Positions 24,601 through 42,079 are shown, numbered from the stretch's first letter. The stretch: 64,000 nucleotides of DNA from Epiperipatus broadwayi (GCA_028023455.1 JAQFVV010000969.1:80186-144185); one strand, 5' to 3'. Program-made: numbers and translations. Notes: generated from the letters alone by a model not told the origin.

Positions 24601-25685
24601 TCTTTATTTAACATAAAAGTAAAAAAAAAAAAATCTATTATAGGATTAATTATTTTTAAAAATACATTATAATAACAGGTTAGTTTTTAATAAATCAACA
24701 CTATATTAAATACTAAGGTTAGACTAAAAAAGTAATGAAGAAATTTTAATGTTTTGAAAAGTTTTCATCTTCTACTCATAAGTTGAACAATTGTCAGAAA
24801 TCATTTTCTTTTGCCTGGTTATGGACATTAACTTCTGAACAAAATCATACTCCTGCCTCAGCACTATTAAATAAAATGTATAAATAACAGAATAAAATCC
24901 AGTAAAATATAGAAAAAAATATTAAATATCTTAAAAAAAATATTTATTCCAGTCTTATCAGAATGCCTTATCCAGCTATTGTATATAGTACATATATCAC
25001 AATAAATTTAACACATGTAATATTTGCATTCCTATTGGTCAAAACATTAGTAAAATGTTGTATAATATGAAAATATTTATTTAATATATTTCTCAGCAGA
25101 CATGTATTTTAAAAACTAAATGTAAATATTTATTTCTTTAAAATATTCAAAACTTTATCTCTAAATCATATATATTTCAACTTGAGATTTTTCAGATAAA
25201 ATGGCAACTACACCATCAAAAACATTAATTAACAGAAATAATATCAATCCTTTAAATAGATGAACTATATCTTATTTATTCCATAAGAAACCATTTCAAA
25301 GCATATAGTTTATTTATTGATTTTTACCGATACTAAATCTTTTAAAAAATGCATAAAACATTCCGCAGTCATTTTCTCAAATTTTTCTTTGAAATACATC
25401 ATTCTTAAAATGTTAAATTCACTTACATTAAATTTTAAAAGTAAATTAAATGCAAAATGTGATATTATCATTCACATAACAAACAATAATTCAAGCATAA
25501 CATAAAGAAAACTATTTTTTGCCTAATTTTGTGACTTAAATGCAGAGTAGTAACACTTCACTTTTTTTTATCAAAATTAATATTATGATGGTGTTTTTTT
25601 TTATATAAAATGATTGTTTACTCTATATTAACTTAAGATTTGTTGACATATTAGTCTCAGTTATTAAACAAGTTAAAGTTTCATT
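18700..25685. other. Long AT-rich stretch, almost featureless
   Basis: Seven kilobases dominated by A/T runs and short AT-biased ORFs (for example 21192-21419 and 23149-23337), none with a recognisable domain. A tRNA A-box-like TGGCTCAATGG occurs at 20469 without a clear B box. The only segment with protein-like composition is 19320-19680. Confidence 0.5.
19320..19680 (+). pseudogene. Possible decayed coding remnant, unidentified
   Basis: One plus frame reads through FKPFNKFPTKRNN to LDQREEPCTSCNKKKVEVIH, with a CxxC pair. After a stop and frame change, another reads HEKIKDDLPNEEQFKYNEQD and continues to about 19670 with two further stops. The polar, mixed composition differs from the Ile/Tyr/Phe-rich chance frames around it. 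It may be a decayed transposon or host exon. I cannot assign a family. Confidence 0.2.
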
Positions 25686-25693
25686 TGTACTAA

Positions 25694-27620
<1,927 letters not shown>

Positions 27621-27641
27621 GTAGTTTTTTTGTAGTTCTTT

Positions 27642-27685
27642 ACACTTGAGAAGTCGGCTTGTAGCAGTGAAACCTTAGGTTGTGT
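27642..27685 (+). ncRNA. Degenerate hammerhead-like motif in PLE copy A 3' UTR
   Basis: Stem I ACAC (27642-27645) with GUGU (27682-27685), UUGAGAA at the CUGANGA position, a weak stem II, GAAA (27669-27672), stem III CC-UUA-GG and then UU. Stem II is worse here than in copy B. Two core positions depart from consensus, so activity is unlikely. Confidence 0.3.
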
Positions 27686-27739
27686 TTTAATATTATTTTT
27701 ATGCTGGTCTAGTTTAATTTTAGATTTGGGGTAGTTTTG

Positions 27740-28180
<441 letters not shown>

Positions 28181-28182
28181 GC

Positions 28183-29518
28183 TGTTGTTATCACCTTAGA
28201 TGAGTTTATAAAAGGGCTGATAACAAATTAGCCCGAGTCTGGATAGTGATTTTGAAAAGAACAGTTCTGTTTGCAGTTTTGTAAGAGTTGGTCAGAAGAG
28301 TTTTTAATATTTTAAGCAGTGACCAACTAGGCCATCTCCAAAGTTTGGATAATGATTTTGAACAAAGTAGTATGCTGTTGGCTGTAGCAGAGAGATGGCA
28401 GTCCAGTTACCATAAACTGGTATAGCTGAAAGCAAGAAAGTAGACTGTTTTCCTTAGCAGAAGTTTGAATTTACGTGAAAAAATGACCCACTTTTTATGC
28501 TGAGAATCATAGCCTGAAATCTATCAAATCAAGACAGCTGCTTGCCTGGAATAACCCTAAATAGAGGGAGACCAACTATGGACCAACATTATACATTTTT
28601 CCTGATTATGGCAGTCATTAAAAACCAAATTCACAAGAAAAATCTTCCAACTTGCTGAAGAATTAATTACATGCATCAGATACGTGTAGAGAAGCACACT
28701 TAAAAGTATATATCTGGTGAGTTATTTTAAAATAATTCATTTAAAAAGACATATATAGAACAATATATTATTTTAAAGTCGGTTAAAAATTTATATATTT
28801 TAAAAGAATATAAAGTAATTTTGCTTGAATTATAATTAAGAGTCAAAAATAATTCATTGATCATTAAAGGCAAAAGATATGTTTTTAAACAATAATTATT
28901 TGGACATTATTTTGAAAAAATTATATTAAGAAAAAAAGGTAAAGAATGAATGATTCAATAATTTAGTATAAAAATTTTGATAATTAATCGACAAATACCT
29001 GGCAAAAATTGACTATACGTTTGAGAACTTATAAATGGAAACTAATTTTAAACTATGTTTAAATTTCATTTATACACACATTTGTGTGAATTTTATATGA
29101 TTTCCAAATGGATTATGAAAAAAAAATATTATTGTAACATGCACGTCTGTGCACACATATGAATTGTCAATTGTAATTTTGTAAATTAATGTAACAATCT
29201 AAATTTTGAATAGTAATTATTCAAATCAGAAATGTAATAGTTATTTTATGTTTAATTGAAATGTCTTCATCATGTATTATAAAATGCACCTCTGTGTATG
29301 GATATATGTATGCATTTATAAATACCCATTAAGAAATAATGCAGTTAATGTGATAACTTGAATTTTGTAGTAATATTGTAAATTACAGTGTAATGACTTT
29401 TATTATTGAATACTTTTCAAAATCAGAACTCTTATAAAACCTAAATTAGTTTTTATTGTTATTAATAAACTTGTATTTAATTGTTAAATTAGTTTTCATC
29501 ATTTCTTGGTCACTTACA
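28183..29518 (+). mobile_element. Possible solo LTR or promoter-bearing repeat
   Basis: The segment starts TGTTGTTATC and ends CACTTACA, a TG..CA pattern. It contains TTTATAAAAGGG at 28206-28217 and AATAAA at about 29463 on the same strand. A sub-repeat (GGATAGTGATTTTGAA at 28239 and GGATAATGATTTTGAA at 28347) and a diverged internal duplication (near 29133 and 29281) are present. I see no target-site duplication, primer-binding site or ORF. It could also be a host non-coding exon with its promoter. Confidence 0.2.
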
Positions 29519-29519
29519 G

Positions 29520-30455
29520 TAATAGATCTTGTGTTCTCTGAGCTAGATTCAGACATGGATGGATGGTGATGTGTACTTAGTGCTTTGGGGCATCCAGAGA
29601 TGTTCAATTATCATCCTAATTGGTGCAAAAGAGGATACTCTTTAAAGCCCATGCACTATTATTTTTTATTTTACTTTAGACTTATTAAAAATTTAAGTTT
29701 ATAGTTGGCCAGTACAAGTGGCCTGAGCATTGATGATGATCAGCATATTTTGATGTTCCAGCATGATTTCTGATTACTTTGTATTTTAATGGATGGACAC
29801 TAAGCTGGTGCATCCAAGTTATGTTTAAATAATTGCCCAAGGTGGCAAAGGCCTCAATAGTTGGCCTGGTCTACAGAAGACTCATTTCCAATCCAGTCAC
29901 AAGGTTGACTGATGATTTATATGATTTATTGTATGGATTTTTTTATTCCAATCAATGATGATGATGGATGGTTATTTCTCTCAAGTATTTACTTGCACTT
30001 ATTTTTTTAAATGATAATGATGGTGGTTAATTATGCTTGTAGTTGCTCTTCTGAGTTAGCTGGCTGGTCTGTCAATGCTCACAGAGATTATATACTCATG
30101 TTTCTCTTAAATATATTTACTTATAGATACACTTTCTAAACTATTTATATTAAATCATTTTATTTGAAATATTGTTTACTTGGGTTTGATGATGATATTC
30201 CATCACCCCAGGTTCACCCTGGTCTTGTTGCAGGATATTCTTTAGCAATTGATCTAGATTGGTCCAGTACTCAAAGAGAAGGAACAGCTGTGACCTGGAA
30301 AGTAATTTGATGTCTACAAATTTCATAGTTATAGTCATATTTGGAAAATGACAGCCTGCAATGTAAAAACGATTAATAAATAATATTCAGAAAAATGTAA
30401 AAGTTTTTATTTTTATTTTTGTGAGAACTTATATTTAAAAAAAAAAACAACTCTC
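29520..30455. other. Mixed-composition DNA without identified gene
   Basis: Slightly GC-richer sequence with repeated GATGATGATGG-like and GCATCCA motifs. The 62-codon minus frame at 30150-30338 has a mixed composition but no domain that I recognise. Confidence 0.4.
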
Positions 30456-30457
30456 TG

Positions 30458-30584
<127 letters not shown>

Positions 30585-31415
30585 ACCCTTACTTCTCGAT
30601 GTATAATATAGTTTGAAAATACAACTAGCTCAATTAAATTATAATGCTTAATTAAAATTTGCATATCTATCTTTAATATACTTTTATATTATCATATTCT
30701 AATTAAATTTATTGTCAATTATCAAATTCAATGTATTTCTATATTATGTACTAATTAAATAAGTATTTATCAAAATCATGAGACTGTGAAGTAAAGTTAC
30801 AAAGCAATAAGTAGATTTACATTGAATTAATATCTCCCAAGACATTGTTTCAATGGCATAAGAATACTATTACCTCCTTATTAACTTACTACTACATCTA
30901 CAGCATTCTTATGGCTTTTAAATAAAATAAATTATCTTTAATAATAATAATAATAAATCTCAACCTTTAATTAAAATATAATTAAATAATCTCAGGCTCT
31001 TCTAATAATTTTAAAGTAATAATAATTCATGTAAGTAAGTATGATAAGGGATTTTATATCAAACCTAAATACACCTAACTTATTCTAATAATAATATATA
31101 ATACTAATCTTAAGGTATAACTTAATCTTATCTATTTCTGTTATATCATCAATCATTAAATAAATAATCATATGTATATCTTTTATTTTCATATAGTATC
31201 TTAATTTTGGAATAGATCAAAATCTTATAATTCAATAATCTGTGGCAATAAACAACATTGTACTCTTATAATGTGCATTACAATTACCCCATGACCATAA
31301 TAATATTATATGTTAATATCAATCAATTCTTATAAAATGATATCAAGAAAATATTGTGTTTATTTCTAAATAATAATAATAATTCATATTGTGCAAATAT
31401 TATGTTTGTTCAAAT
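30585..31415. other. AT-rich DNA, nothing recognised
   Basis: Dense TAATAA-like runs. No coding or RNA feature. Confidence 0.5.
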
Positions 31416-31419
31416 TATC

Positions 31420-33975
31420 TGTTGTCAAATGCTGTGGTGCAAAATAATGAACTCGACACACTTTTAAAACAAATTAAACAAATTTATTTACATTAACTTT
31501 AACCATGAATTTATTTACAATATTTACAGTTCAAAATTATGAAAACAAAGAAAATAAAAAAAAAAAAATAATAATACACTCTGTTTACACTATTATTAAC
31601 TCATACTCTTAATAAGTAATTATACATTCTTTAAAATGCTGTACTAATAACATTGAAGTATGTTTTCAAACTTAGACTTTAAATAAGTGTCAGTGAACTT
31701 CAATTATTACACAGAAAAATCTATGTAAACAATATTTATGTAGCATATGTAAACAACTAAGCTTTACTAATTAAATTGCTACATCACTTAAATATTAATG
31801 TTATTCATTTCATCATGTACTAATATGTGTTTACTTTATTATCAGCATTACTTTAATAACATAATACAAAAAACTAATGTATCTTTATAATGTAATAACA
31901 AATAATTGATTATGATTTCTATATTTCACTTAATGCAATTTATGCTACATGTTTTATCAAATATGCATTACATATATGTACTGTTAAATAATAATATTTA
32001 AATTATTCATCAATTTCAAATTCATAAAGTATTATATTAGATAAATTCTATGATTCTTTTCTATGTAAAATTATTACTTTACTTCATGTGTTATTCTACT
32101 CCTTCTTAATAAACTTCTACCTACAAAATATCCTCTAAAAAAACTTATTTAAAATTCCGGGAAAACAACCTTCAACTTTAAATAAATACTAATTATCCAA
32201 ACTATTTATACTTCATCATCTATATTCAGTAAATCTTCAATTCAAATATAAACTTCTACATAAAACTTAATTTAATTTATCCAATAAAACAAAAATAAAA
32301 ATATAGACTTTTAAATCTCTTCCTAACTTACAATAAAAATAATTACTTATGAATAATAAATACAATTCTAATACTCCAACATAATAATAATAATAAAAGA
32401 ATAAAAAAAATCAAAATTTATTTACGGAAGAATCATATAATTATTTCTAAAAACTTCTTATGTAATGTTGTATCATATTTATATTATAAATTCAAATTAT
32501 GCATATCTAAATAAAACTGTCACTGCCAATATAATGTGTGTGTATTTTAAAATATTTATACATTCATTCAAATAACATAACATTTGGATGATCTAAAGAA
32601 AACATATCAAATACATCAAAATTATTATAATTATACAATTTTTACCATAAATAATGATTTAATGTACAGTCCATCTTCCAATATTCTTCGGAACTACAGC
32701 TTCATAAAATAAATCACATTTACACTCACAATCATTCTTTAACATATTACGTGTTATATTAATTATAAGATAAACTTATGCAATTAATTATTATATTACT
32801 TTTAGTTACTATTTTAAGAAATGTACCTATCTTATTTTTAATAAATTAATAATATTTAATTTTTATGTTAGATAAATAAAACAGAATTCATATTACGTAA
32901 CTCCAGCGATGTCTTCTTTTCACCATAATAGTTCTTTAATCCTAGGTACACATTCACTAAAACACCATTTCCGTTTTCCGGTCCATCACGTGGTTTTTTA
33001 AAAGTTTATAAAATGATAACGTTCTTTTAAAATAAAATAAAAGTTCCCCACAAGAAAAATAAAATAAAATTAAAATAGTTTATAGGCTCCGGATCCAATT
33101 CCTTAACGAAAATTATTTAAAGTTATTATTTCTAAACTAGTCTATAGTTTATTAAAAATTATCATTTAATTATTTTAATTGACTTGGACGTCCACATATT
33201 ACTTGCGCATTTCTTAACAAAATATCCAGGTAAGAATAAGCTTCTTCATCTAAAACAACCAGCGTTTAGACTATTTTAATATAATACTTTTATTATATTA
33301 AGACTTTTAGCTAATTATACTCTCAATTCATTTGCCTTTTAAAATTGTCAACATTCAGTCTTTTAAAACATAAAGACTTAATAAGGCAAGTATTTGTAAA
33401 ACTACTTTTATTTCTAATATCTTTACTTAAGATATATATTTAAATTTATAGCTTGTAACAAAAAAATACTTTCTTCATAAAGAAGTATTTTATTCTTTAA
33501 AATATCTATTTTTTAATAATTAATAGCAATTAGCTTTTAAAATTATATACTGTCCAAAATACTACTTTTCTCCATCTCGTAATTTTCCGAACTAATCCAG
33601 CGTTTGTCATATTTCTAGTATAAAGTTTCCGATATATTTTCACTATATATGATGTTCCCATGACCATTTGCTTGTAAATTGAGCTTCAATATAGAGACGA
33701 TTGATAAGGAAAAAATTAAATTAACACTGCATGTCTATCATTTAACAATTTTATAAATTATTTATAACGACACTCTTGTAATTTTAAAATTGATTTTGAG
33801 AGCGTCTATCAAATTTACTTTGCTATTTTTTAAAAACACAATTAACTTGAAAAATTCAATCACCGAGTCCCCTCCTAACAATTGAACTAAGCTTTTATAC
33901 CAGAAGAAACTTCCCATCTGATTGGTACATTTAAACAATCAACTTGCTGGCTTATTTACATATTTACCAACAACA
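31420..33975 (-). mobile_element. Possible non-coding element bounded by TGTTGT..ACAACA
   Basis: The stretch begins TGTTGTCAAATG and ends CCAACAACA, giving 6-bp inverted ends. On minus it has CCAAT and TATAAAAG near its 5' end (33892-33925) and AATAAA signals near its 3' end (31483-31488, 31510-31515). Those signals would define a roughly 2.4-kb non-coding transcript. No ORF, target-site duplication or primer-binding site is seen. Alternatives are a long non-coding RNA gene or chance. Confidence 0.2.
33892..33925 (-). promoter_or_regulatory. CCAAT plus TATA box candidate promoter
   Basis: On minus, CCAATCAG (33925-33918) is followed about 20 bases later by GGTATAAAAGC (33901-33891). The motifs are well formed and sit in a locally GC-richer segment. 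Transcription would run leftward towards the AATAAA signals near 31.5 kb. Confidence 0.35.
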
Positions 33976-33979
33976 CAAA

Positions 33980-34855
33980 ATTAAAAATAAATAATGACTT
34001 ATTTAATATTTAATATTTATTACATTATTAAATTTTAAAATAATCCTTATCGTTTATTTAAATCCACTAAACATTCTTTTAAAATATTCTTACTTACTTA
34101 ATTTTAATTTTAACTTTTATAAGATTATTTAAAATAAACTAAGTCTTTTTTATACGTTATATTTTTAAAGCAATACTTTTAAAAATCAGATTTAATATTC
34201 TACATTGATTTATCTTTATTTTATTTCGTGATAGCTTACGTATTATTTATAAATTTTATAACATGATTTTTAAAATAGTTATGCAACTTTATTAGATAAC
34301 TTCCAAGCATGTGTGTGCATATCTAACTAACATCTGTTTTTTACAACAAAAGAAACGCTTCTCATAATCTAAAAATAACTAACAATTGCATTTTTAAAAC
34401 AAATATTTATTTTTTAAAAATAAATAAGATATTATAACAGATTTTAAAATAATTATTTGACATTATTAAAATCAAATATTAATCTTCTATTTAAGTATTT
34501 ATAATAATTAAAAACATTTATATTCTTTTATAACACTATTTTATCAACAATAAATATATGCATTTAATTTTAACTTGTCCTTTAAACACTTTTAGTTTTA
34601 AATACCTACTTATTAAATATATTAATGCAGTATTAACTATGGCCAGTTTTCCCAACCATATACTACTATCATCTTTATTTAAAATGTCTCTCTCAATTTC
34701 AGCACAATTTCACATATCAAATACTCATAGATTGCTTTAATTAAACCTTTTGAAATATTACCATAAGCAAAATTAACATCACATATTCAAATATATCTTA
34801 AATTTAAAATTTTTTAATAGATTAGCACAAAATTAGATGGTGACCCATACAAAAG
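33980..34855. other. AT-rich DNA, nothing recognised
   Basis: A 60-codon plus frame at 34558 has no domain. No repeat unit seen. Confidence 0.5.
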
Positions 34856-34858
34856 GGC

Positions 34859-36993
<2,135 letters not shown>

Positions 36994-37129
36994 CTGTAAA
37001 TCTTGTTTTTCTTAATAATTTTTGTCTCTCTAGTTTTACATTAACACATATCTTACACTTTACTAATTGATGAACACTTCCTGTGTTAAATTTATTAAGA
37101 ACAGTACAATCTTGAAATATGTATTTCCT

Positions 37130-37745
37130 GTTGCTGTACCTTCATTTGGATGCTTCCATGTCCATTTCCTTTTAACATTTTTCTCCAAAAAAGAATTCAT
37201 AATATAAAGTTGTTGTTTTTTTCTGCAAACTCCACAAGTCTATCTCCTCTCTCATTTCTATTACCATAAACAAAATTACCTACAGCACTTTCACCTTTCA
37301 TTTGTTTAACAATTCTAGCATTATAATCTCCCATAACAATTTTAAAATGTTGTTTACTCTGATAAAAAGCCTTTTGTACATCCATATAAAAATCTTCTAC
37401 TACTTCATCACTATGAGAACTTGTTGGGGCATAAACCTGAATTATCTGCATTTAGTATCGGGTATTAAGTTGTATATTCCTGATTTTGCCACTCTGTCAG
37501 ATACACCATCAATTTCCACATTATTGTTCTTCCACTTTTTATTTATAATGAATCCTACTCCACTTTTATTTCCAATATTGGTGCCTTTATAATAGAGTAC
37601 ATGTCTACTTTTTAAATCAATTGTCTCTTTACCTTTTCTTCTGACTTCACAAAGTCTAATAATGTCCCATTTAATGTATGAGTGTTCTTATTCTAATTCT
37701 TGCAATTTTTTTCACTTGAAAGTGTTATGCAGTTGTAAGTACCTA
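37130..37745 (-). pseudogene. RTE-like apurinic-type endonuclease domain
   Basis: Minus frames read KKLQELE then IKWDIIRLCEVRRKGKETID (Glu motif), SRHVLYYKGTNIGNKSGVGF, a frame change near 37445, and IIQVYAPTSSHSDEVVEDFY. Then come FKIVMGDYNARI (the GDYNA motif of LINE endonucleases), GNRNERGDRLVEFAEKNNNF and KNVKRKWTWKHPNEG. These match the exonuclease-endonuclease-phosphatase fold used to nick target DNA. Catalytic Glu, Asp and Asn are visible, but the frame is broken. Confidence 0.85.
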
Positions 37746-37769
37746 AATAAAAAAGTCATCATCAAATGG

Positions 37770-38195
37770 CAGCCTGGGTCTGCAATTAGGGGATGCTTAG
37801 CATCCTTCACCTTTGACCATTAACTACTGCTTTCATTGGTGACTTTACAACCTCCTGGGAAAAAGGCCACCATTTATTTTTGTCTATCATATTTGTATAT
37901 ATCTATTGGGAAAATATTTATCATTTATACAAACATTCATTCTGCTTTATCAGGCAACTGAGAAGAAAGATCATATGTTTCTTGATTTTAAACTTAGGAT
38001 AAAAAGCCAATAAACACATCACACTGGCTAATGCATGTTAGTGAGCAGCTCATCCATGTGTATACTATATGAATAATGACATAGTAATAATAACTACAAT
38101 GACAAGAATATATGGAATGGAAATGTTCTTCTGGGTTACTTTAAAGCCTCCAAAAGGAATCAATGTGTCTCCTTTTAGTTATTGGCAAACTCTTT
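37770..38195. other. Non-coding sequence upstream of the RTE-like LINE
   Basis: The part to about 37870 (containing CAGCCTGGGTCTGCAATT) may be the 5' leader of the LINE. Beyond that nothing is recognised. Confidence 0.4.
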
Positions 38196-38200
38196 TCTGT

Positions 38201-38270
38201 AGCCATAATAAAGTAGTTAGTGGTATATATATATATATATATATATATACCACTAACTACTTTATTATGG

Positions 38271-38272
<2 letters not shown>
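38201..38272. repeat. Perfect 72-bp palindrome with (TA)n centre
   Basis: The 25-bp arm 38201-38225 is the exact reverse complement of 38248-38272, and the 22-bp TA centre is itself self-complementary. The arms are mixed sequence (GCCATAATAAAGTAGTTAG), so the symmetry is not a by-product of simple repeat. Confidence 0.95.

Positions 38273-38354
<82 letters not shown>
38273..38354. repeat. (TA)n microsatellite
   Basis: Two TA arrays separated by a TTT, starting directly at the right arm of the palindrome. Confidence 0.95.
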
Positions 38355-38358
<4 letters not shown>

Positions 38359-39741
38359 AAGAGAGGATGGTTGTGTGTGCAAATATAGCATATTGAAAAG
38401 AAAAAAAAACAAATGATATTTTGAAAATTGATCTCTAGTTTTTTTATTGCAAATCACAATTTAATACAGCGATAGGTAATGCAAGTGGTTTTAAGTAGTA
38501 ATTTGTATAATCGGATAATTTTGGGAAATATATTAATACACATAAGTCATTGATAGAAAAGTGATAAGTAAGTGAGTAGTTAGAGCAAAGATCACTGTCT
38601 GATTTATGATGTATCCATGGCCAGTCTATTCAAATTGTAAGTGAAAATTATTCTAAGAAAAAATGGGGATTCTAATTCGATAGTTTATCAATAAAGTTCT
38701 CCTTTTTGTAATTTTGCAAATTGAACTGACTTATAAATTAAGTAGTTAATAATAATATTGCAGGAAGAAAATGCATAAATCAAAATCAAGAGATAAATAT
38801 TATGAGGTTAAAAGTCTAAGCAATGGTGAATCTCACCATGTTGTAATAAAAGTTTTGTAGAGAACAATAATATATGGGTTAATAATTTTTATTTTATCTT
38901 TATTATTTGAAACCGAAATTATAAGGGATTGATGTTAAAATCAAAAAGGAAGGGATTAAAAGTATCTATATATGGTAAATGTTTGATCTGGATGGTATAT
39001 AAAATTTATATGTATTAAAATGGGAAATATCACAAAAGTATATATTTTGTTTAGTTTTATCGTAAATATATCAAATATAAATTATGATTAATTGTTTGTA
39101 ATGTTATTATATTATGTGTGTGTATAACCTTAATACTTGAGTTGCTTAAATTACTTATTAATTAAAATGTTTAGTAATACTTTTGTAAATTTTGTGATTA
39201 AAGCTGCTTTTTTTTTAAAAAAAATAATTTCAGTATCAAGTGTTATATTATTTTGTGGTGATCATCTTTACTACATCACATGAACCTGTAAAATACAGTA
39301 TAAGATGGAAATAATAAAGAAAGCCAGTTAAAACAATATAATATTTAACAATGCACACATTATTTAAAACAGATTTTACTTACTATAAGCTGTCTTTATC
39401 ACATAATTCATGGATAATAGTGTGAATTATAGAATTATGATTGCTTATAATGTACTAAATGATGAATTACTTAGTGAAAATACCAATGCGATTTACAGAT
39501 TAGATAACAATATTATTTTCATAACAAATATTAATAAACATAAATATAAATAATAGTATAAGTTTAATTATAAATTTAGGTTATAAGTCTTTTACTAATT
39601 AGCATACTACCCATGGAGATCAGTAAAATATATTTTAATATTCTGTAGGTCGTATGAAGAATGAATAAAAATTAATAATTATCCTTAGATCTTCTAATTA
39701 TAGATTTATTTTTATGATTATTGTCAATCACAATTATCTGA

Positions 39742-39979
39742 AATAATAATAATAAAATTTTATATACAATCAATTTATAGATTAATGTATTGAGTAATCT
39801 AATTAAAGTCTTATAGCTATACTTATATTATTATATAAATTTGGATATTTCTGTTAATCAAATAATAATAATAAAATTTTATATACAATCAATTTATAGA
39901 TTAATGTATTGAGTAATCTAATTAAAGTCTTATAGCTATACTTATATTATTATATAAATCTGGATATTTCTGTTAATCA
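39742..39979. repeat. 119-bp direct tandem duplication
   Basis: Copy 1 (39742-39860) and copy 2 (39861-39979) differ at very few positions, for example TTTGG versus CTGG near the end. The junction is an (AAT)n run, suggesting slippage or unequal exchange there. Near identity implies a recent event. Confidence 0.93.
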
Positions 39980-40579
39980 TGAGAGTGTGTAGATACTTAA
40001 TAAGTTGGGGTGTCTATATATTCTCATGCCATTGAATAAATATTTTCGTATTTGTTTAATGTTAAGGAGATGTGATCTATTTATAGCAAAATGAGTCTCA
40101 CATTTGTTATAATTAATTACACCCTATTTAGAACTGTTTATTCATGTAAAAATGAATCTAGATAAATAACCATATTACCTAAATTCTATTATGATATTTG
40201 AAAAAAAGGAGTTGGGAAAATGGTAAGTCAAGTAAATAGTACCCAGCCAGATTCCATGTATGGCTGAATGTAGGGATTTGGTACATCTGCTTAGGGTCAT
40301 ACTACCCATTGAGAGGCCACAATATATAACATGCTACCAGGAGGGTGTTAATAATGATTAATAGTTAAATTTTCTTTTATACACATATATACATGGAAAA
40401 CCTTTAAGACAGAAAAAAAAAATTTAAAACCTTTTAAAGATACATTCTTTTTAATTATAAATTAAAAGTTATTTAATAGTTTTAATTGTAACTTTTTTCT
40501 GTCTAAAAGTTTATCTATGCATATATGTGTATAAAAGAATATATAAACATACACATACATAACATAGACTTACAACTAT

Positions 40580-40785
40580 TTAGATCTCCTTGGAATTTAA
40601 AAGCTCATTCCTAACTTGTGTCATTAAAAAAAGATTTTCCAATTGATTACAAAGTTGAAGACTTTCTGGAATCATTTTTGCTGTGAAATGATCTTTTTCT
40701 AAATCTTCTAATGTATCCACATTTATTGCCAAATCCTTTTCCAACAGGCATTTTAAGGGCAATATGAACTTTTTTTATTGCATAA
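40580..40785 (-). CDS. Protein-like open frame, unidentified, possible terminal exon
   Basis: On minus the frame reads CLLEKDLAINVDTLEDLEKD then HFTAKMIPESLQLCNQLENL and ends NELLNSKEI before a TAA at 40580-40582. The charged, helical-looking composition is unlike the Ile/Tyr/Lys-rich chance frames nearby. There is no convincing ATG, but an AG lies just upstream (about 40773), so it could be a terminal exon. A transposase or other mobile fragment is equally possible. I do not recognise a family. Confidence 0.2.
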
Positions 40786-42003
40786 AAGATAAACACATAA
40801 AAATATATTAAGAAAAAAACATGAATTGCATAACTTCGAAATCGCATTAAAAAATCCACTCAAAAAGAGACAGAGGTGTATTATTAGCTCTATTAATAAT
40901 GCTAAAAAAAACAGTACATAGGGTTATGAGCTATGATATTATATAAATACTTCACTACTTTTCTTTTGGTACAGACATGAATTAAATTAAAATATATTTT
41001 ATCGTGTCAATTATTGAGTTGCTACATTGGGTATGTGTCATCAGTGGATATCTTAAGTATTATTTTATATATTATGATTTTTACCACTTATTTGCAGACA
41101 CAGAACATCCCATGTCTACAATTTCAGTATATATGCCTAATGAGCTCTCTTAACATAATTCCTAATAAAAAATATCATCAGGCTAGGTAGTGCTGATGAA
41201 TTGAATCTCCTGTCCATAAATCCTGGTATAATTCAGATATATACTGCCTTCTCAGTATGCATGTTTTTGTTAGAATCAGAAGCATCCCTGCAACCTGGAA
41301 CACCCCCCTAATATTGTGAATTATTTCTCCAGATCACAAAAATGACCCTTCATATTGTGATGGCCACTGAACCATAGTTAATGAATTGCAGTCCCATGAA
41401 TCTTATATTTACATCATATATTATGTTTGTGCCTATGACTTATAGCCATAATCATGTGACATATCTCTTTTAACTAAAATAATGTAAGGTTCATAATAAT
41501 AATTTAGAGACAGTAAAATAATTGATGCTAACCCATAGGTCTTTGATTACTATAGTTTTAAATACCTCATGGATAAATTAATAAGCACACCCTTTATGCA
41601 TAAAATTATTACCATTATACTAAGTCACCTTCATGTATGAGCCATTAAAAACTACTTCTACTACCCTGTAAATAGTAAAACCACCCTGTTAACCTTTATT
41701 ATCTTTGTTAATAATATTTATTGTTTAACCTAAATTATCAATATCTATAACATCTTTGCAAGTTGGATTCTTATAATCAATATTTAGAAATTAGATAATA
41801 TAGAATCTATGCATTGGACTATGTAGGGCTATATAAAATGAGAAGATGTGTTAACATTGAAGATGTTAATTTGGTATTACAAACTAGGGAGTCTGAGCAG
41901 GGGATTAAATTAGAACAGTAGAAGTAGTGATATCAATATGCATGCTGCTTGAGATGTATGCTTGTTTTTCATACTTGTTAGTCGATTACATATTTGACCA
42001 CTG

Positions 42004-42004
<1 letters not shown>

Positions 42005-42063
<59 letters not shown>
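42005..42063. repeat. (TA)n microsatellite
   Basis: About 29 TA units followed by a short (TG)n run to about 42077. Confidence 0.96.
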
Positions 42064-42066
<3 letters not shown>

Positions 42067-42079
42067 TGTGTGTGTGTTA

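Larger units (their letters stand above)
38360..42000. other. AT-rich DNA without identified genes
   Basis: Contains the 119-bp tandem duplication at 39742-39979 and one protein-like frame at 40580-40785. A tRNA A-box-like GAGTAGTTAGAGCA at 38573 has no clear B box. 40300-41700 is slightly GC-richer, with nothing recognised. Confidence 0.45.

Noticed and set aside
29908-29940. CTGATGATTTATATG as a hammerhead core
   Set aside because: No GAAA downstream and no stem I partner.
38570-38640. GAGTAGTTAGAGCA resembling a tRNA gene
   Set aside because: No acceptor-stem pairing and only a weak B box (CTATTCAAAT).
41010-41060. On minus, CACTGATGACACATACCCAA followed by ATGT: CUGAUGA with a good ACAU/AUGU stem
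   Set aside because: GAAA is replaced by an AGCAAC sequence and stem I does not pair; at best a decayed relic.
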